From assembly GCF_965233615.1 (NCBI RefSeq), contig NZ_OZ247495.1: a DNA stretch of 64,000 bases; one strand, given 5' to 3'. This document shows positions 33,770 through 42,769 of this stretch, piece by piece. The notes under the pieces were generated by a model. That model worked only from the letters and a program-made list of their open reading frames with translations. It was not told the origin of the DNA and did not search any database. This DNA comes from Pelagibius sp028280305. GTDB taxonomy: Bacteria > Pseudomonadota > Alphaproteobacteria > Kiloniellales > Kiloniellaceae. Both the position numbers and the translations under genes were made by a program. Every line of letters begins with the position of its first letter. The stretch's first letter is position 1.

Positions 33770-34764
33770 CAGATCAGGCCGAGTTCCTTAAGAGCTGTCT
33801 CGCTCTCAACGAATATACGCTCGATATGGGCGTTCCACTCATCCATGCCGACGACCGAAGCCGAGGTCATGCCGCCGCTTTCAAGGTAGCTCTGATAGGC
33901 CGAGTGCTTCATTGCGCTGACGAGGCCGTCCTGAAGGATCTTCATACGATCCTCCGGCACCCCCGAAAGCGCGGCAAAGCCACGCACCGTGGAGGCGTAG
34001 GCCTCGACCCCCTGCTCGGCCGCTGTCGGCACGTCCGGAATCCCGGCAATGCGCTCTGCAGACAGCGCGACGACTGGTTTCAGATCGCCTGCGTCGAACT
34101 GGCTTTCCCCTTCGGCGTAGTTAAGGATCGCTACGTCGACATTGCCGCCCACCAAGCTGGTTACAATATCGCCCCCACCCTGGAACGGCACGATCGTATA
34201 GGGAACGTTGTCTGCCTTCTTGCAGAAATTGTGGATGCCGACATGGTCGGCTCCGCCAGCAAAGGTCGTGCCCCACTTGAGGCCACCATCGACCTCGGCG
34301 GAGGCACGGATCACGTCTTGCAGCGAACTAATCGGGCTTTTCGTGGGTACTGCAATCACCGTCGGATCGTCGGTCGCGCGGGCGATGCCGACGACCTGGT
34401 CGATGGTCAAAGGCACCTTCTTCTGAATAATCTGGAAGATGTGGCTCTGCGTGATGGTCAGAAAAGTGTAGCCATCACGTGCTTGTCCGTTGGCATACAT
34501 CAACGCCGCTGCGCCGCTGCCCCCACGCTTGCTGACGACAACCATGTCCTGCTTAAAAATGCGGCGTGCGCGCAGCATCATCATCCTTGTCGTGATGTCC
34601 GTCCCGCCACCGGGTCCGGCATGGGTGACGACGTTCAGCGTCTTGCTGGGAAACGCCTCCTGAGCGAAAGCGGCATGGGGTAGGGATACACCGCCGACGA
34701 CGCCGCCAGCTGCGGCGGCAAGGCCAAGGAAATCTCGGCGCGTGGGGTTCGATAAGTCCTTCAT
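33769..34764 (-). CDS. tctC: Tripartite tricarboxylate transporter substrate-binding protein (TctC/Bug family)
   Basis: A 331-residue periplasmic receptor. The N-terminus has a twin-arginine signal (TRRDFLGLAAAAGGVVGG) with likely cleavage after AAFAQ. The mature part contains VVTHAGPGGGTDITTRMMML, where GGGTD binds the carboxylate in Bug proteins, and GGSGAAALMYANGQ. It is the first gene of the TctCBA-racemase operon, which is transcribed away from the GntR gene upstream of it on the same strand. Confidence 0.92.
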   Translation of the reverse strand: MKDLSNPTRRDFLGLAAAAGGVVGGVSLPHAAFAQEAFPSKTLNVVTHAGPGGGTDITTRMMMLRARRIFKQDMVVVSKRGGSGAAALMYANGQARDGYTFLTITQSHIFQIIQKKVPLTIDQVVGIARATDDPTVIAVPTKSPISSLQDVIRASAEVDGGLKWGTTFAGGADHVGIHNFCKKADNVPYTIVPFQGGGDIVTSLVGGNVDVAILNYAEGESQFDAGDLKPVVALSAERIAGIPDVPTAAEQGVEAYASTVRGFAALSGVPEDRMKILQDGLVSAMKHSAYQSYLESGGMTSASVVGMDEWNAHIERIFVESETALKELGLI

Positions 34765-34851
34765 GTTTTCCTCCCTTAGTGAACGAACGGCCTTTGTTCT
34801 ACGGGCCTTGTTTTGATCTGCGCGACATGGGCCGGCGGCTTTATTGCAATC

Positions 34852-35586
34852 CTAGCTCGACCTCGCGATATCGGTTTCGGGGCGCTCCTCTGCAACGGCG
34901 CCGTCAGAAAGCGTCTTCAGGAAGCGCGCGAGACCTGACTCGACGTGATGCGTCGCCGCATCCCGCGCCGCGCCCGGATCGCCCGCCGTGATGGCGGCCA
35001 CGATGGCGGCATGTTCGTTGATCGACTGGGCGATGTTCATTGAAACGGAAAGCCCGCGGCGGCGGAAAAGGTGCATCTCCTTGACCAGCCCGTCGTAGGC
35101 ACCCTTGGCCTTCGGATTCTGCGCACCCGCAAGAATCATGTCGTGAAAAGCAATGTTCAAATCGTAGTACGCCGGACGGTCGTCTCGGTCATAGGCCTTG
35201 CGCATGTCTTCGAGGTTTTTCTGCAACGCCGCGATCAGCGCTTCGTCACGGGTGCTGTCTCTGGCCATCCACCGCGCCACCGCTGCGCAACCCATGGCAA
35301 AGATTGCACCCCGAAGATCGTAGAGATTGCGGATATCGTCCACTGTGAGCCGATGCACGAAGGCGCCCCGGTTGGCGACCAGGACGATAAGACCTGAATC
35401 TGCAAGCGAGCGGATCGCCTCGCGCACCGTGCCGCGGCTTACCCCCATCAGGTTTGCCAGCACGACCTCATTGAGCTTCTGGCCGGGTTCGAGCTCGCCA
35501 GCGAGAATCCGGCGCTCGATCTCGGAGCGCACCTCTCCGGCAAGCGTCTCGCGCCTTGCGCCGATGGATGTGGGTGACGTTGTCAT
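34852..35586 (-). CDS. GntR-family transcriptional regulator (FCD subfamily)
   Basis: A 244-residue regulator with an N-terminal winged helix (LAGEVRSEIERRILAGELEP, then LNEVVLANLMGVSRGTVREA) and a C-terminal FCD ligand domain (LYDLRGAIFAMGCAAVA, DLNIAFHDMILAGAQN, INEHAAIVAAITAGD), with the Asp and His metal/ligand residues typical for carboxylate-sensing members. It lies between the TctCBA operon (same strand, downstream) and the CoA-transferase operon (divergent). A twin TTGTCAACAT motif lies just upstream of its start. It is thus well placed to repress both operons until a carboxylate binds. Confidence 0.9.
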   Translation of the reverse strand: MTTSPTSIGARRETLAGEVRSEIERRILAGELEPGQKLNEVVLANLMGVSRGTVREAIRSLADSGLIVLVANRGAFVHRLTVDDIRNLYDLRGAIFAMGCAAVARWMARDSTRDEALIAALQKNLEDMRKAYDRDDRPAYYDLNIAFHDMILAGAQNPKAKGAYDGLVKEMHLFRRRGLSVSMNIAQSINEHAAIVAAITAGDPGAARDAATHHVESGLARFLKTLSDGAVAEERPETDIARSS

Positions 35587-35616
35587 GACACCATAGAAAG
35601 CGCCGTTCCTTCTTTT

Positions 35617-35648
35617 TTGTCAACATTTAACATTTATATTGTCAACAT
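35617..35648. promoter_or_regulatory. Twin GntR operator candidate
   Basis: Two identical decamers TTGTCAACAT at 35617-35626 and 35639-35648, spaced 22 bases start to start, which puts them on the same DNA face. They sit in the short region between the divergent gntR and CoA-transferase genes. Each contains TTGT-N2-ACAT, close to the dyad recognised by FCD-type GntR proteins. Confidence 0.6.
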
Positions 35649-35700
35649 AATTGGCAATGCCTATTAATTGGGGAGCCCATACCGAGGCCGGAGAATGCTG

Positions 35701-36951
35701 ATGACCAATCCGACGGCCGCAAACCAAGCGGAAGATGGCGTAGAGATGAAAGCAGTGCGGGATTCGCCCCGAACGCCACCGTCCAGCACGGCGCTCCAGA
35801 ACATCCGGGTTCTTGATCTGACCCGCGTGCGCTCGGGACCGACCTGCGTGCGGCAGCTTGCCGATTGGGGTGCCGATGTCATCAAGATCGAAGCGCCGGC
35901 CGATAGCGCACAGCTGGGCGGTCCGCGCAGCGGACCCGACTTCCAGAATCTCCACCGCAACAAGCGGAGCCTGACGCTGAACCTGAAATCGCCCGCCGGT
36001 AACGCGGCGTTCCGACGGCTTGCCGACACCGCCGATGTGGTGGTCGAGAACTTCCGGCCCGGGGTAAAAAAACGCTTGTGCATCGACTACGACACGCTTG
36101 CGGCAAGCAATCCCGGCCTCGTCTACGCCTCGATTTCCGGGTTCGGCCAGGATGGACCCTACGCGGACCGCCCCGGCTTCGACCAGATTGCCCAGGGCAT
36201 GGGTGGACTGATGTCGATCACCGGAAAGCCCGGCGAGGGACCGATGCGGGTGGGCATCCCAATCGCCGATCTCTGTGCGGGGCTTCTGGCGGCACAAGGT
36301 ATTCTGCTTGCCCTGCTCGAGCGGGCGGTGTCCCAGCAAGGTCAGTGGGTTCAGACCTCTCTGCTACAGGCACAAGTCTTCATGCTGGACTTCCAGGGTG
36401 CGCGCTATCTTGTCGACAACGAGGTGCCGAAACAGGCCGGCAACAATCACCCGACCTCGATCCCGACGGGCGTGTTCCGTACCAGCGACGGCCATATGAA
36501 CCTTGCGGTCGCAGGCGAAGAAATCTGGAAACGCTTCGCGAAAGCGCTGATGCGCGAAGACTGGACAACCGACGAACGCTTCAGGACCGCCGCCGCCCGG
36601 TCGGAAAACCGCGACGCCCTTGGCGCCGACATCGAGGCAATCACAGAGTCGAAGTCCACCGCCGAATGGATAGAGATCATGAACGCAGCAGGCGTTCCTG
36701 CGGGCGAAATCAACGACATCGGTCAGGTGTTTCGGGATCCGCAGGTCCACCACCTGGGCCTTGCCCAGCCGGTCACGAGCCATGAACGTGGCAACACCCA
36801 TTTGATCGGCCAGCCGATCATTATGAGCCGGACGCCAAGCCGAATTACCGCCCCGCCGCCCAAGGCCGGCGACGACAACAACAGGATTCTTGCCGAACTC
36901 GGCTACACCGAGGATGACATAAAGAACATGAAGCGCGATGGCGCGATCTAA
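35701..36951 (+). CDS. Class III CoA-transferase (CaiB/BaiF family)
   Basis: A 416-residue CoA-transferase. Seen are IRVLDLTRVRSGPTCVRQLA, WGADVIKIEAP, RNKRSLTLNLKSPAG, the region VVVENFRPGVKKRL, GFGQDGPYADRPGFD and the likely catalytic aspartate in VGIPIADLCAGLLAAQG. It would transfer CoA between carboxylic acids by way of an aspartyl-CoA thioester. ATG 35701 is chosen: GGAG lies seven bases upstream, while ATG 35695 overlaps that site. It is the first gene of a four-gene plus-strand operon and sits opposite the gntR gene. Confidence 0.9.
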   Translation: MTNPTAANQAEDGVEMKAVRDSPRTPPSSTALQNIRVLDLTRVRSGPTCVRQLADWGADVIKIEAPADSAQLGGPRSGPDFQNLHRNKRSLTLNLKSPAGNAAFRRLADTADVVVENFRPGVKKRLCIDYDTLAASNPGLVYASISGFGQDGPYADRPGFDQIAQGMGGLMSITGKPGEGPMRVGIPIADLCAGLLAAQGILLALLERAVSQQGQWVQTSLLQAQVFMLDFQGARYLVDNEVPKQAGNNHPTSIPTGVFRTSDGHMNLAVAGEEIWKRFAKALMREDWTTDERFRTAAARSENRDALGADIEAITESKSTAEWIEIMNAAGVPAGEINDIGQVFRDPQVHHLGLAQPVTSHERGNTHLIGQPIIMSRTPSRITAPPPKAGDDNNRILAELGYTEDDIKNMKRDGAI

Positions 36952-36966
36952 ACGGGACAGACTTCC

Positions 36967-37752
36967 ATGACCGACAAGATACTGACGGAACAAAACGGAG
37001 AGATCGCCCGGATCATCTTCAACCAGCCCGAAAAACGTAACGCGGTTTCCCTGGAGATGTGGGAAGCAGTCGAAAAGGCATTGAAAGCCTTCGCCGAGGA
37101 CCCCGCGGTGCGCATTCTCATTCTCTCCGGCGCGGGCGGCAGGGCATTCGTGTCAGGCGCAGATATCTCAAAATTCGAAAGCGAGCGCGCCAGCGAAGAG
37201 GCCGTCACCCATTACAACACGACAACAAAGCGCGTCTACACTGCGGTCGAGGCGTTTCCGAAACCGACAATCGCGCAGATTGACGGATTCTGCGTCGGCG
37301 GCGGCGTCGCGCTGGCATTGTGTTGCGATCTTCGGATCTGCGGCGAAGGCTCGCAATTCGCCATTCCGGCAGCAAAGCTTGGCCTCGGCTACGGCTTTCC
37401 CGGGATCAACCGCCTGGTCAATGTCGTAGGCCCCGCTTTCGCGAAGGAGATCTTCTTCACCGCCCGTCGCTTCAACGCCGAGGAGGCCCGCATCATGGGC
37501 CTCGTCAACCGGATCGTACCGGACAACGCCGTGAAGCAGACTGCCGAGGAGACGGCGGCAATGATCGCTGCGAATGCCCCGATGACCGTCGGTTCGGTGA
37601 AGTTCATCGTCGGTGAGACGCTCAAGGACGAGAGTGCCCGCGATCTCGCCGCCTGCGAACAGCGGGTGAAGGGGTGTTTCGACAGCGCCGACTATATCGA
37701 GGGTCGCCGCGCTTTCATGGAAAAGCGCACGCCCCAGTTCGTGGGTTCATAA
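36967..37752 (+). CDS. Enoyl-CoA hydratase/isomerase (crotonase) family protein lacking both usual catalytic glutamates
   Basis: A 261-residue crotonase-fold protein. The oxyanion-hole segments are present: GRAFVSGADISKF and the glycines of DGFCVGGGVALAL. At the two positions where enoyl-CoA hydratase has its catalytic glutamates (GGGCEL and PEIxLG) this protein reads GGGVAL and IPAAKLG, so both are alanine. A simple hydratase is therefore unlikely; crotonase-fold hydrolases, decarboxylases or isomerases that use other residues are better candidates. The gene follows the CoA-transferase by 15 bases and its TAA overlaps the next ATG, so it presumably acts on the CoA ester formed by the transferase. 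Confidence 0.88.
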   Translation: MTDKILTEQNGEIARIIFNQPEKRNAVSLEMWEAVEKALKAFAEDPAVRILILSGAGGRAFVSGADISKFESERASEEAVTHYNTTTKRVYTAVEAFPKPTIAQIDGFCVGGGVALALCCDLRICGEGSQFAIPAAKLGLGYGFPGINRLVNVVGPAFAKEIFFTARRFNAEEARIMGLVNRIVPDNAVKQTAEETAAMIAANAPMTVGSVKFIVGETLKDESARDLAACEQRVKGCFDSADYIEGRRAFMEKRTPQFVGS

Positions 37753-38213
37753 TGGAATCCAAATCCCGGCGGATCGACGCCGACGCAGCGCGCGCCCATT
37801 TCGAAACCGCACTGGCCGAACACAGCCAGGAATTCGAAACCTTCTTTCTGGCCCGCTATCTGGGCCTGTCGTTCGAATATCTGCCAGAGGACGCAGCAGA
37901 TGAAGAAAAAGAGGTTTGCCGCGTGACCTTCCCGGTCAGTGAAATGGTGATGAACCCGCAGGGCAGTCTGCACGGCGGCGCGATGGCCAGCGCGATGGAT
38001 ATCTCGATGGGCCATCTCGTCAAAAAAGTGGCCGGCGCCGGGGCGACGATCGAGCTGAAGATTCAATTCATGCGCCCGGTGCCCACCGGTCAGGCCACTT
38101 GCGAAGGCCGCTTCACCCGCCGGGGGCGTAGTATCTCCTTCATGGAAAGTCGTCTCTGGAGCGAAGATGGCAAGCTTGCCGCGCTTGCGACGGCAACGTG
38201 GAAAATGCCGTGA
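37752..38213 (+). CDS. PaaI/YbgC-like hot-dog thioesterase
   Basis: A 153-residue hot-dog protein. MNPQGSLHGGAMASAMDISM carries the HGG and the Asp-containing helix, and ATIELKIQFMRPVPTGQATC and GRSISFMESRLWSEDGKL are the next strands, as in PaaI-type thioesterases. The start forms TAATG with the upstream stop. It would release the acid or product from CoA at the end of the pathway encoded by the preceding two genes. It is a second, separate member of this family in the window (the first is at 6333). Confidence 0.88.
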   Translation: MESKSRRIDADAARAHFETALAEHSQEFETFFLARYLGLSFEYLPEDAADEEKEVCRVTFPVSEMVMNPQGSLHGGAMASAMDISMGHLVKKVAGAGATIELKIQFMRPVPTGQATCEGRFTRRGRSISFMESRLWSEDGKLAALATATWKMP

Positions 38214-39514
38214 CCGTAGTGCAGCAGGGTAAAGAGACAGTGGAAATCGAACCAGGCCTCATCGATGAGATTCGCAGCCGCTTTGCCCATGTGGACTGTT
38301 GCCCGTTCGACGGCCCGCGCGTTTTCTTCGAAAACGCCGGTGGCGCCCTTACCCTCAATGCCGTGGTTTCAAAGTCCGCCGAAATGGCCGCCATCCCGGA
38401 CAATCAGGGACGGGACAACCCGGCATCCCACGCGCTTCAGTCGATCATCGACGAAGCCAAGCGCGAGACGCGGGTTTTCTTCAACGCGCCCGAGGGTCAG
38501 ATCTTTGTGGGCGAGAGCGGAACCGAGCTGTTGTTCCGGCTGATCAGGGCCGCTTGCCTCGGCAGCCCTGAGGGTGGCCGGGTCGTCGGCAGCTCGCTGG
38601 AGCATCCGGCTACGCGCAGCGCCTGCGACCGCGGGACGCACCAAACCGGCAAGAACTATTTTGTCGCGCCCCATGACCCGGACAGCGGATCTGTAGAGCC
38701 GAAGGCTTACCTGCCCTACCTCACCCGCGACACCCGCGTCGCCACGATCCTGCATACCTCGCCCGTCACCGGAATGTCGGTGGACGTTGCCGCGATATCC
38801 GAAGCAATCCGGGCTGTCGCACCGGACTGCTTCATCATCGTCGATGGCATTCAGCACGCCGCCCACGGACGGCTGGATATCGACAGCTACGATATCGACA
38901 GCTATGTCATCTCCCCCTACAAAGTGTTCTCGCGTCATGGTTACGGGTTGGCCTGGATATCGGACCGGATGGCCGCCCTGCCCCACGACCACCTGCTGGA
39001 CGCACCGGGCGCACCCTGGGAACTTGGCACGAGAGACACCGGCGCTTATGCGACGTTTTCGGAGGTCGTGCGCTATTTCGAATGGCTCGGTGGGCACTTC
39101 ACCGCTTCCGCCGACCCGCGGGCGCGTATCCAGGCTGCCGGAGAAGCGATTCATACCCACGAGAAGCGGCTGACAGACGCGATGCTGTACGGCACCGGGA
39201 ACCTTAAGGGACTGGCTGACATGCCGCGCGTTCAGATCATCGGCGGTGTCGACAATCCACGCCGCGAAGGCCTTGTCTCGATGGTTGTCGACGGAGAAGC
39301 TTCAGAAGATGTTGTGGCACGCCTGCGCGAGAACGGTATCCGGGTGCACACGCGCAAGGACGACCACTACTCCGGTAACATCCTGCGCCCACTGGGGCTT
39401 GCTTCCTGCATCAGGGTGTCGATGTGCCACTACAACACCGAACACGAGGTAGAGCAGTTCCTGGCCGCTATGCACGATATCGCCGATATGCCCGCCGCCA
39501 AGGGACACGATTGA
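38198..39514 (+). CDS. Class V aminotransferase / cysteine-desulfurase-like PLP enzyme
   Basis: A 438-residue NifS-like protein. It shows FFENAGGALTLNAVV, FVGESGTELLFRLIR, the histidine region SSLEHPATRSACD, the PLP aspartate and His in IIVDGIQHAAHG and the Schiff-base lysine in VISPYKVFSRHGYGLAW. Fold-type I class V enzymes include desulfurases, isopenicillin epimerase-like and kynureninase-like proteins; no conserved desulfurase Cys loop is obvious. The first ATG overlaps the thioesterase stop by 16 bases; GTG 38210 (GTGA) is another possible start. It ends just before an IS256 remnant, so a further downstream gene may have been lost. Confidence 0.82.
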   Translation: MENAVTVVQQGKETVEIEPGLIDEIRSRFAHVDCCPFDGPRVFFENAGGALTLNAVVSKSAEMAAIPDNQGRDNPASHALQSIIDEAKRETRVFFNAPEGQIFVGESGTELLFRLIRAACLGSPEGGRVVGSSLEHPATRSACDRGTHQTGKNYFVAPHDPDSGSVEPKAYLPYLTRDTRVATILHTSPVTGMSVDVAAISEAIRAVAPDCFIIVDGIQHAAHGRLDIDSYDIDSYVISPYKVFSRHGYGLAWISDRMAALPHDHLLDAPGAPWELGTRDTGAYATFSEVVRYFEWLGGHFTASADPRARIQAAGEAIHTHEKRLTDAMLYGTGNLKGLADMPRVQIIGGVDNPRREGLVSMVVDGEASEDVVARLRENGIRVHTRKDDHYSGNILRPLGLASCIRVSMCHYNTEHEVEQFLAAMHDIADMPAAKGHD

Positions 39515-39907
39515 GTCTCACTGGCAGACAATGCCGCACGGCCAGACCGCGGAGGTCGTTGCCGCACTGAAGGCCAAGAAACTCTCCAAGGCGCCCGAAC
39601 TGGTGGAGAGCTATATCGCCGAGACTTTCCGCTTCAATGCTTTCCCTGACCAGCACTGGATCAAGCTGAAGACCAACAATTCACTCGAGCGCATCGTGAG
39701 AGAGATCCAGCGCCGGTCTCGCGTAGTCGGGATCTTCCCCGAGCGCCAATCAGCCCTCAACCTGGCTGCGGCCAAGTTGAGGTACATCGCCGACACCAAA
39801 TGGTCCCTCAAGCGCTATATAAACATGGATTTACTCAAGCAGCATAGGGGAACCACCTGACCATATCAGCCAACAGCCGAAAAAGTGCGCAAGATTATGG
39901 ACACTAC
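39515..39907 (+). mobile_element. IS256-family element remnant (3' end)
   Basis: Contains the last 110 codons of a mutator-type transposase (39531-39860) and what looks like the right end, ending with GCGCAAGATTATGGACACTA at about 39905, which resembles IS256 terminal repeats. The left part of the element is missing and the remnant begins directly after the stop of the NifS-like gene. Confidence 0.75.
39531..39860 (+). pseudogene. IS256-family (mutator) transposase, C-terminal fragment
   Basis: The fragment reads FRFNAFPDQHWIKLKTNNSL, ERIVREIQRRSRVVGIFP and LRYIADTKWSLKRYINMDLL. These are the C-terminal signatures of IS256-type transposases, including the glutamate of the DDE triad in NNSLER. 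About 300 N-terminal residues with the first two catalytic aspartates are absent, so it is inactive. Confidence 0.85.
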
Positions 39908-40050
39908 CAAAACCCGGCACGAGATCGGGTGTTTATATCGGTCGCGGGGCCGTGCGGCGCCCACCCTTGGTGACCTGCCCCCTTTAACCGGTTCCAGATG
40001 TTGAGTTAGAGAGTTTTGGCATTGAACATCTCCAACCCCCGCAACACCCT

Positions 40051-40080
40051 CGGTCAAAACCGCTCATGCGGCTTTGACCG
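40051..40080 (-). terminator. Hairpin centred on the chemoreceptor stop codon
   Basis: CGGTCAAAACCGC (40051-40063) is matched by GCGGCTTTGACCG (40068-40080) with one mismatch. The 4-base loop contains the stop codon (TGA on the minus strand). No T-run follows on the minus strand, so it is either a weak terminator or a 3'-end stabiliser. Confidence 0.5.
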
Positions 40081-42043
40081 AGCCCAGGAAACCTTCGATC
40101 TCGCAGCGAAGCTTGTCGGCTTGGGTGGTGAGTTCCGAAGCCAGGGTCGTTACTTGATTCGCCGCCTGATTAGTTTCATCAGTTGCGGCATCGACGTCCG
40201 AGATGTTGTCGGTCACCTCTGAAGTGCCTTTGGAGGCCTCTTGCACATTCTTCGAAATCTCATGCGTGGCGGCGCCCTGTTCCTCCACGGCGCTCGAAAT
40301 CGCCGTCGCGATTTCGGCTATTTGCTCAATGGTCCCGTTCACGGTCTGGATCGCAGTCACAGCCTGTCCAGTGGAACTTTGCATTGCCGCGATTTGCTGG
40401 CTGATCTCTTCGGTCGCCTTGGCGGTTTGGTTCGCCAAGGACTTGACCTCGCCGGCCACCACTGCAAAGCCTTTTCCGGCATCGCCGGCCCGCGCCGCCT
40501 CGATAGTGGCGTTGAGGGCCAGCAGGTTGGTCTGCTCGGCAATATCTTGGATCAGATTGACCACGGCGCCGATCTTGTCTGCTGCGTCGGCCAACGCCCC
40601 CATTGTCTCGCTGGTCCGGGTCGCCTCTTCTTTGGCTTGAAGAGAAACGTCGGTCGACTGGGTAACCTGGCGCCCAATCTCTGCAATTGCGCTGTGCAAT
40701 TCCTCCGACGCTGCGGCGACTGTCTGAACATTCGACGATGCGGCGGCGGCAGCTTTCGCGGCAGAACTGGATCGCTGGCTTGTTTTGTCAGCCGTATTGG
40801 TCATTGCTTTGGCCGTATCGTCAAGTTGCGATGAAGCCGAAGCCACCGACTCAAGGACTTGGCCAACCACGGTATCGAAGTTGTCGATCATCGTCTGGAT
40901 AGACCGTGCCCGCTTTTCCTGCGCTGCTCGCTGTTCGCTCTGTTCAGCTTCCAGCCGCTCACGCTCGATACTGTTTTCCTTGAACACGAGAACGGCCCGG
41001 GCGATGTCGCCAATCTCGTCCTTGTACTCCATGGAAGGGATTTCTTGGGTGGTGTCGCCCTTTGCGAGCGCCGTCATCACCTGGGTCATGTTCTGCAACG
41101 GCTGGCTGATGCTGCGGCCGATTAAAAGACCAAGAGCGACAGCACTTCCCAGAATCGCCAGTCCGAATGCCAAAAAGACAATGCGGACCAGACCGCGCGT
41201 CGATTCGAGCGAAGCCTCCGCTGAAGTCAGACCTTCGGCGGCAACGGTAAAGGTACGGTCGAAGTCGCCTTGCATGCGAGCAAAAATCTCGCTCAATACC
41301 GGAGCTTCACTTTGTAAGAGCAAATAACCTTCCGCCCAAGCATGAAAGCCCTTTTGATACTCGTCCATCAGGACCGATACTTCTTCCTTGAAGGCACGGG
41401 GCAGCGGCGCCGTGACAAGGAGGGCGTCGAACTCCTGGCGCCGTTCGTCGATACGGCCGATGTATTTCTCTGCACCGCGCAGCATGAAATCCTTCTCGTG
41501 GCGGCGCATCATCAGCATTTTGATAGTCAGCGCCTGAAGATTGGCTTCTTTGAGCTTGGTCTCGACCGCATGTACGGCCCCCCGAAGGGTGCCTTGAAGC
41601 CCACTCTTCTCATCAAGGCCAAGTCGCTCTTGAAGCGCAACAACCTTCCGAAACTGTTCGACATGGGCGGCGATACCATCTTGCAAGCGGGTCAGTTCTT
41701 CCTGAATAGGCGCGGCAACGTCCATGTTTGCCATCTCATTCAGCGAATCGAGGACTTTGGCTGTGTCCTGCTCATACTTCTCGGCGTACTTCAGATCGCG
41801 CCGGAGAAAGAAGTCTTTCTCGCGCCGCCGCATTTGCAGGGTGCCGTTCTCTAACTGTTGCGCAGACTGCGCCAGCCGCCCGTGCTGAGTTTGGGCGTCA
41901 AAGGCTCCCTGCATCGCGAAATCGCCAAACAAATACACGGCAGCCAAGATGGTGACCGAGGCGATGCTCAATATCGAAAGCATCAAAACCCGAAATGAGA
42001 CTTTAAATTGGTTCAGCGTGTCCTGAAGACGTGAGACGATCAT
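40064..42043 (-). CDS. Methyl-accepting chemotaxis protein with helical bimodular (HBM) sensor
   Basis: A 659-residue membrane receptor. A first membrane segment (about 16-40) is followed by a long helical periplasmic domain (about 45-285) containing the HBM-type LQMRRREKDFFLRRD and MLMMRRHEKDFMLRGAEKY motifs. Then come a second membrane segment (about 290-312), a HAMP domain (GRSISQPLQNMTQVM) and a cytoplasmic signalling domain whose hairpin tip is EQTNLLALNATIEAARAG. HBM receptors often sense organic acids. No CheW-tethering pentapeptide is visible at the C-terminus. Being next to several carboxylate uptake operons it may steer toward one of their substrates. Confidence 0.93.
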   Translation of the reverse strand: MIVSRLQDTLNQFKVSFRVLMLSILSIASVTILAAVYLFGDFAMQGAFDAQTQHGRLAQSAQQLENGTLQMRRREKDFFLRRDLKYAEKYEQDTAKVLDSLNEMANMDVAAPIQEELTRLQDGIAAHVEQFRKVVALQERLGLDEKSGLQGTLRGAVHAVETKLKEANLQALTIKMLMMRRHEKDFMLRGAEKYIGRIDERRQEFDALLVTAPLPRAFKEEVSVLMDEYQKGFHAWAEGYLLLQSEAPVLSEIFARMQGDFDRTFTVAAEGLTSAEASLESTRGLVRIVFLAFGLAILGSAVALGLLIGRSISQPLQNMTQVMTALAKGDTTQEIPSMEYKDEIGDIARAVLVFKENSIERERLEAEQSEQRAAQEKRARSIQTMIDNFDTVVGQVLESVASASSQLDDTAKAMTNTADKTSQRSSSAAKAAAAASSNVQTVAAASEELHSAIAEIGRQVTQSTDVSLQAKEEATRTSETMGALADAADKIGAVVNLIQDIAEQTNLLALNATIEAARAGDAGKGFAVVAGEVKSLANQTAKATEEISQQIAAMQSSTGQAVTAIQTVNGTIEQIAEIATAISSAVEEQGAATHEISKNVQEASKGTSEVTDNISDVDAATDETNQAANQVTTLASELTTQADKLRCEIEGFLGSVKAA

Positions 42044-42769
42044 GGTTAAATCCTTGAACTCGAAGCAAAAAGCAGAGACCAGATATCGGTGTAAGCTGCT
42101 CTTCCATGTAGACCAGTCACAGACGAATAGACTAAATTTGCTAATGTAATATAAATTTATGCTAGTTAATTAGATTATTTTATTTGGCTATAAACCACCG
42201 GTGAGGACCATTTTGGGTTGACGCGCGGACAGCCGAGCAGCCGATGCGGCAAATACAGTCTCACTGCCAGTGCTGGGAGCGTGCGGAGCAGCTCGCGGGG
42301 ACCTGAGCCACCGGCTCATCGCCCTACGTCAGCATCCAACCGAAGCTATCGAGCCAAATGAGTGATCCGCCCCGGCGCTGACCTTGATACTCATAGTGGC
42401 TCGATACATCTTCGCCGCGCAACAACGCTCTTTTGATCTACCAAAGACGATCCCACTCGTGCGGCACCGCGAGCTCACCTATACTCTCAAGAGTAAGAGA
42501 ATCATCGGGGCTATCGCAGCCGGAGATCTGCGCCAACATTTGATTGGCGAGCTTTGGCTTACCGTTCGCGTGAACATGAGTGCCATAACTTGCGCCTTCG
42601 ACGAGATTTCGAAAACGTCGATCACCACTTTCCGCATTCGACGCCACCTATTCGTCCTTTCTCCCGCTGGTTGCATGACCAGCATGTCCGGCGGTCGATC
42701 ACGGCTGGAATACTCCTACCAGCGGACGACCGATCTGCGATCCGAAATTTGACAGTGGGGTTCCAACCA
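42044..42769. other. Gene-free stretch between the chemoreceptor and relaxase fragment
   Basis: About 725 bases. The part nearest the chemoreceptor (42130-42190) is AT-rich and is the likely promoter region for that gene. Open frames between 42384 and 42752 show no recognisable family. Remains of decayed mobile-element genes are likely, given what follows. Confidence 0.45.

Noticed and set aside
42384..42752. 122-codon plus-strand frame after the chemoreceptor
   Set aside because: No recognisable motif in either strand; likely decayed mobile-element sequence.
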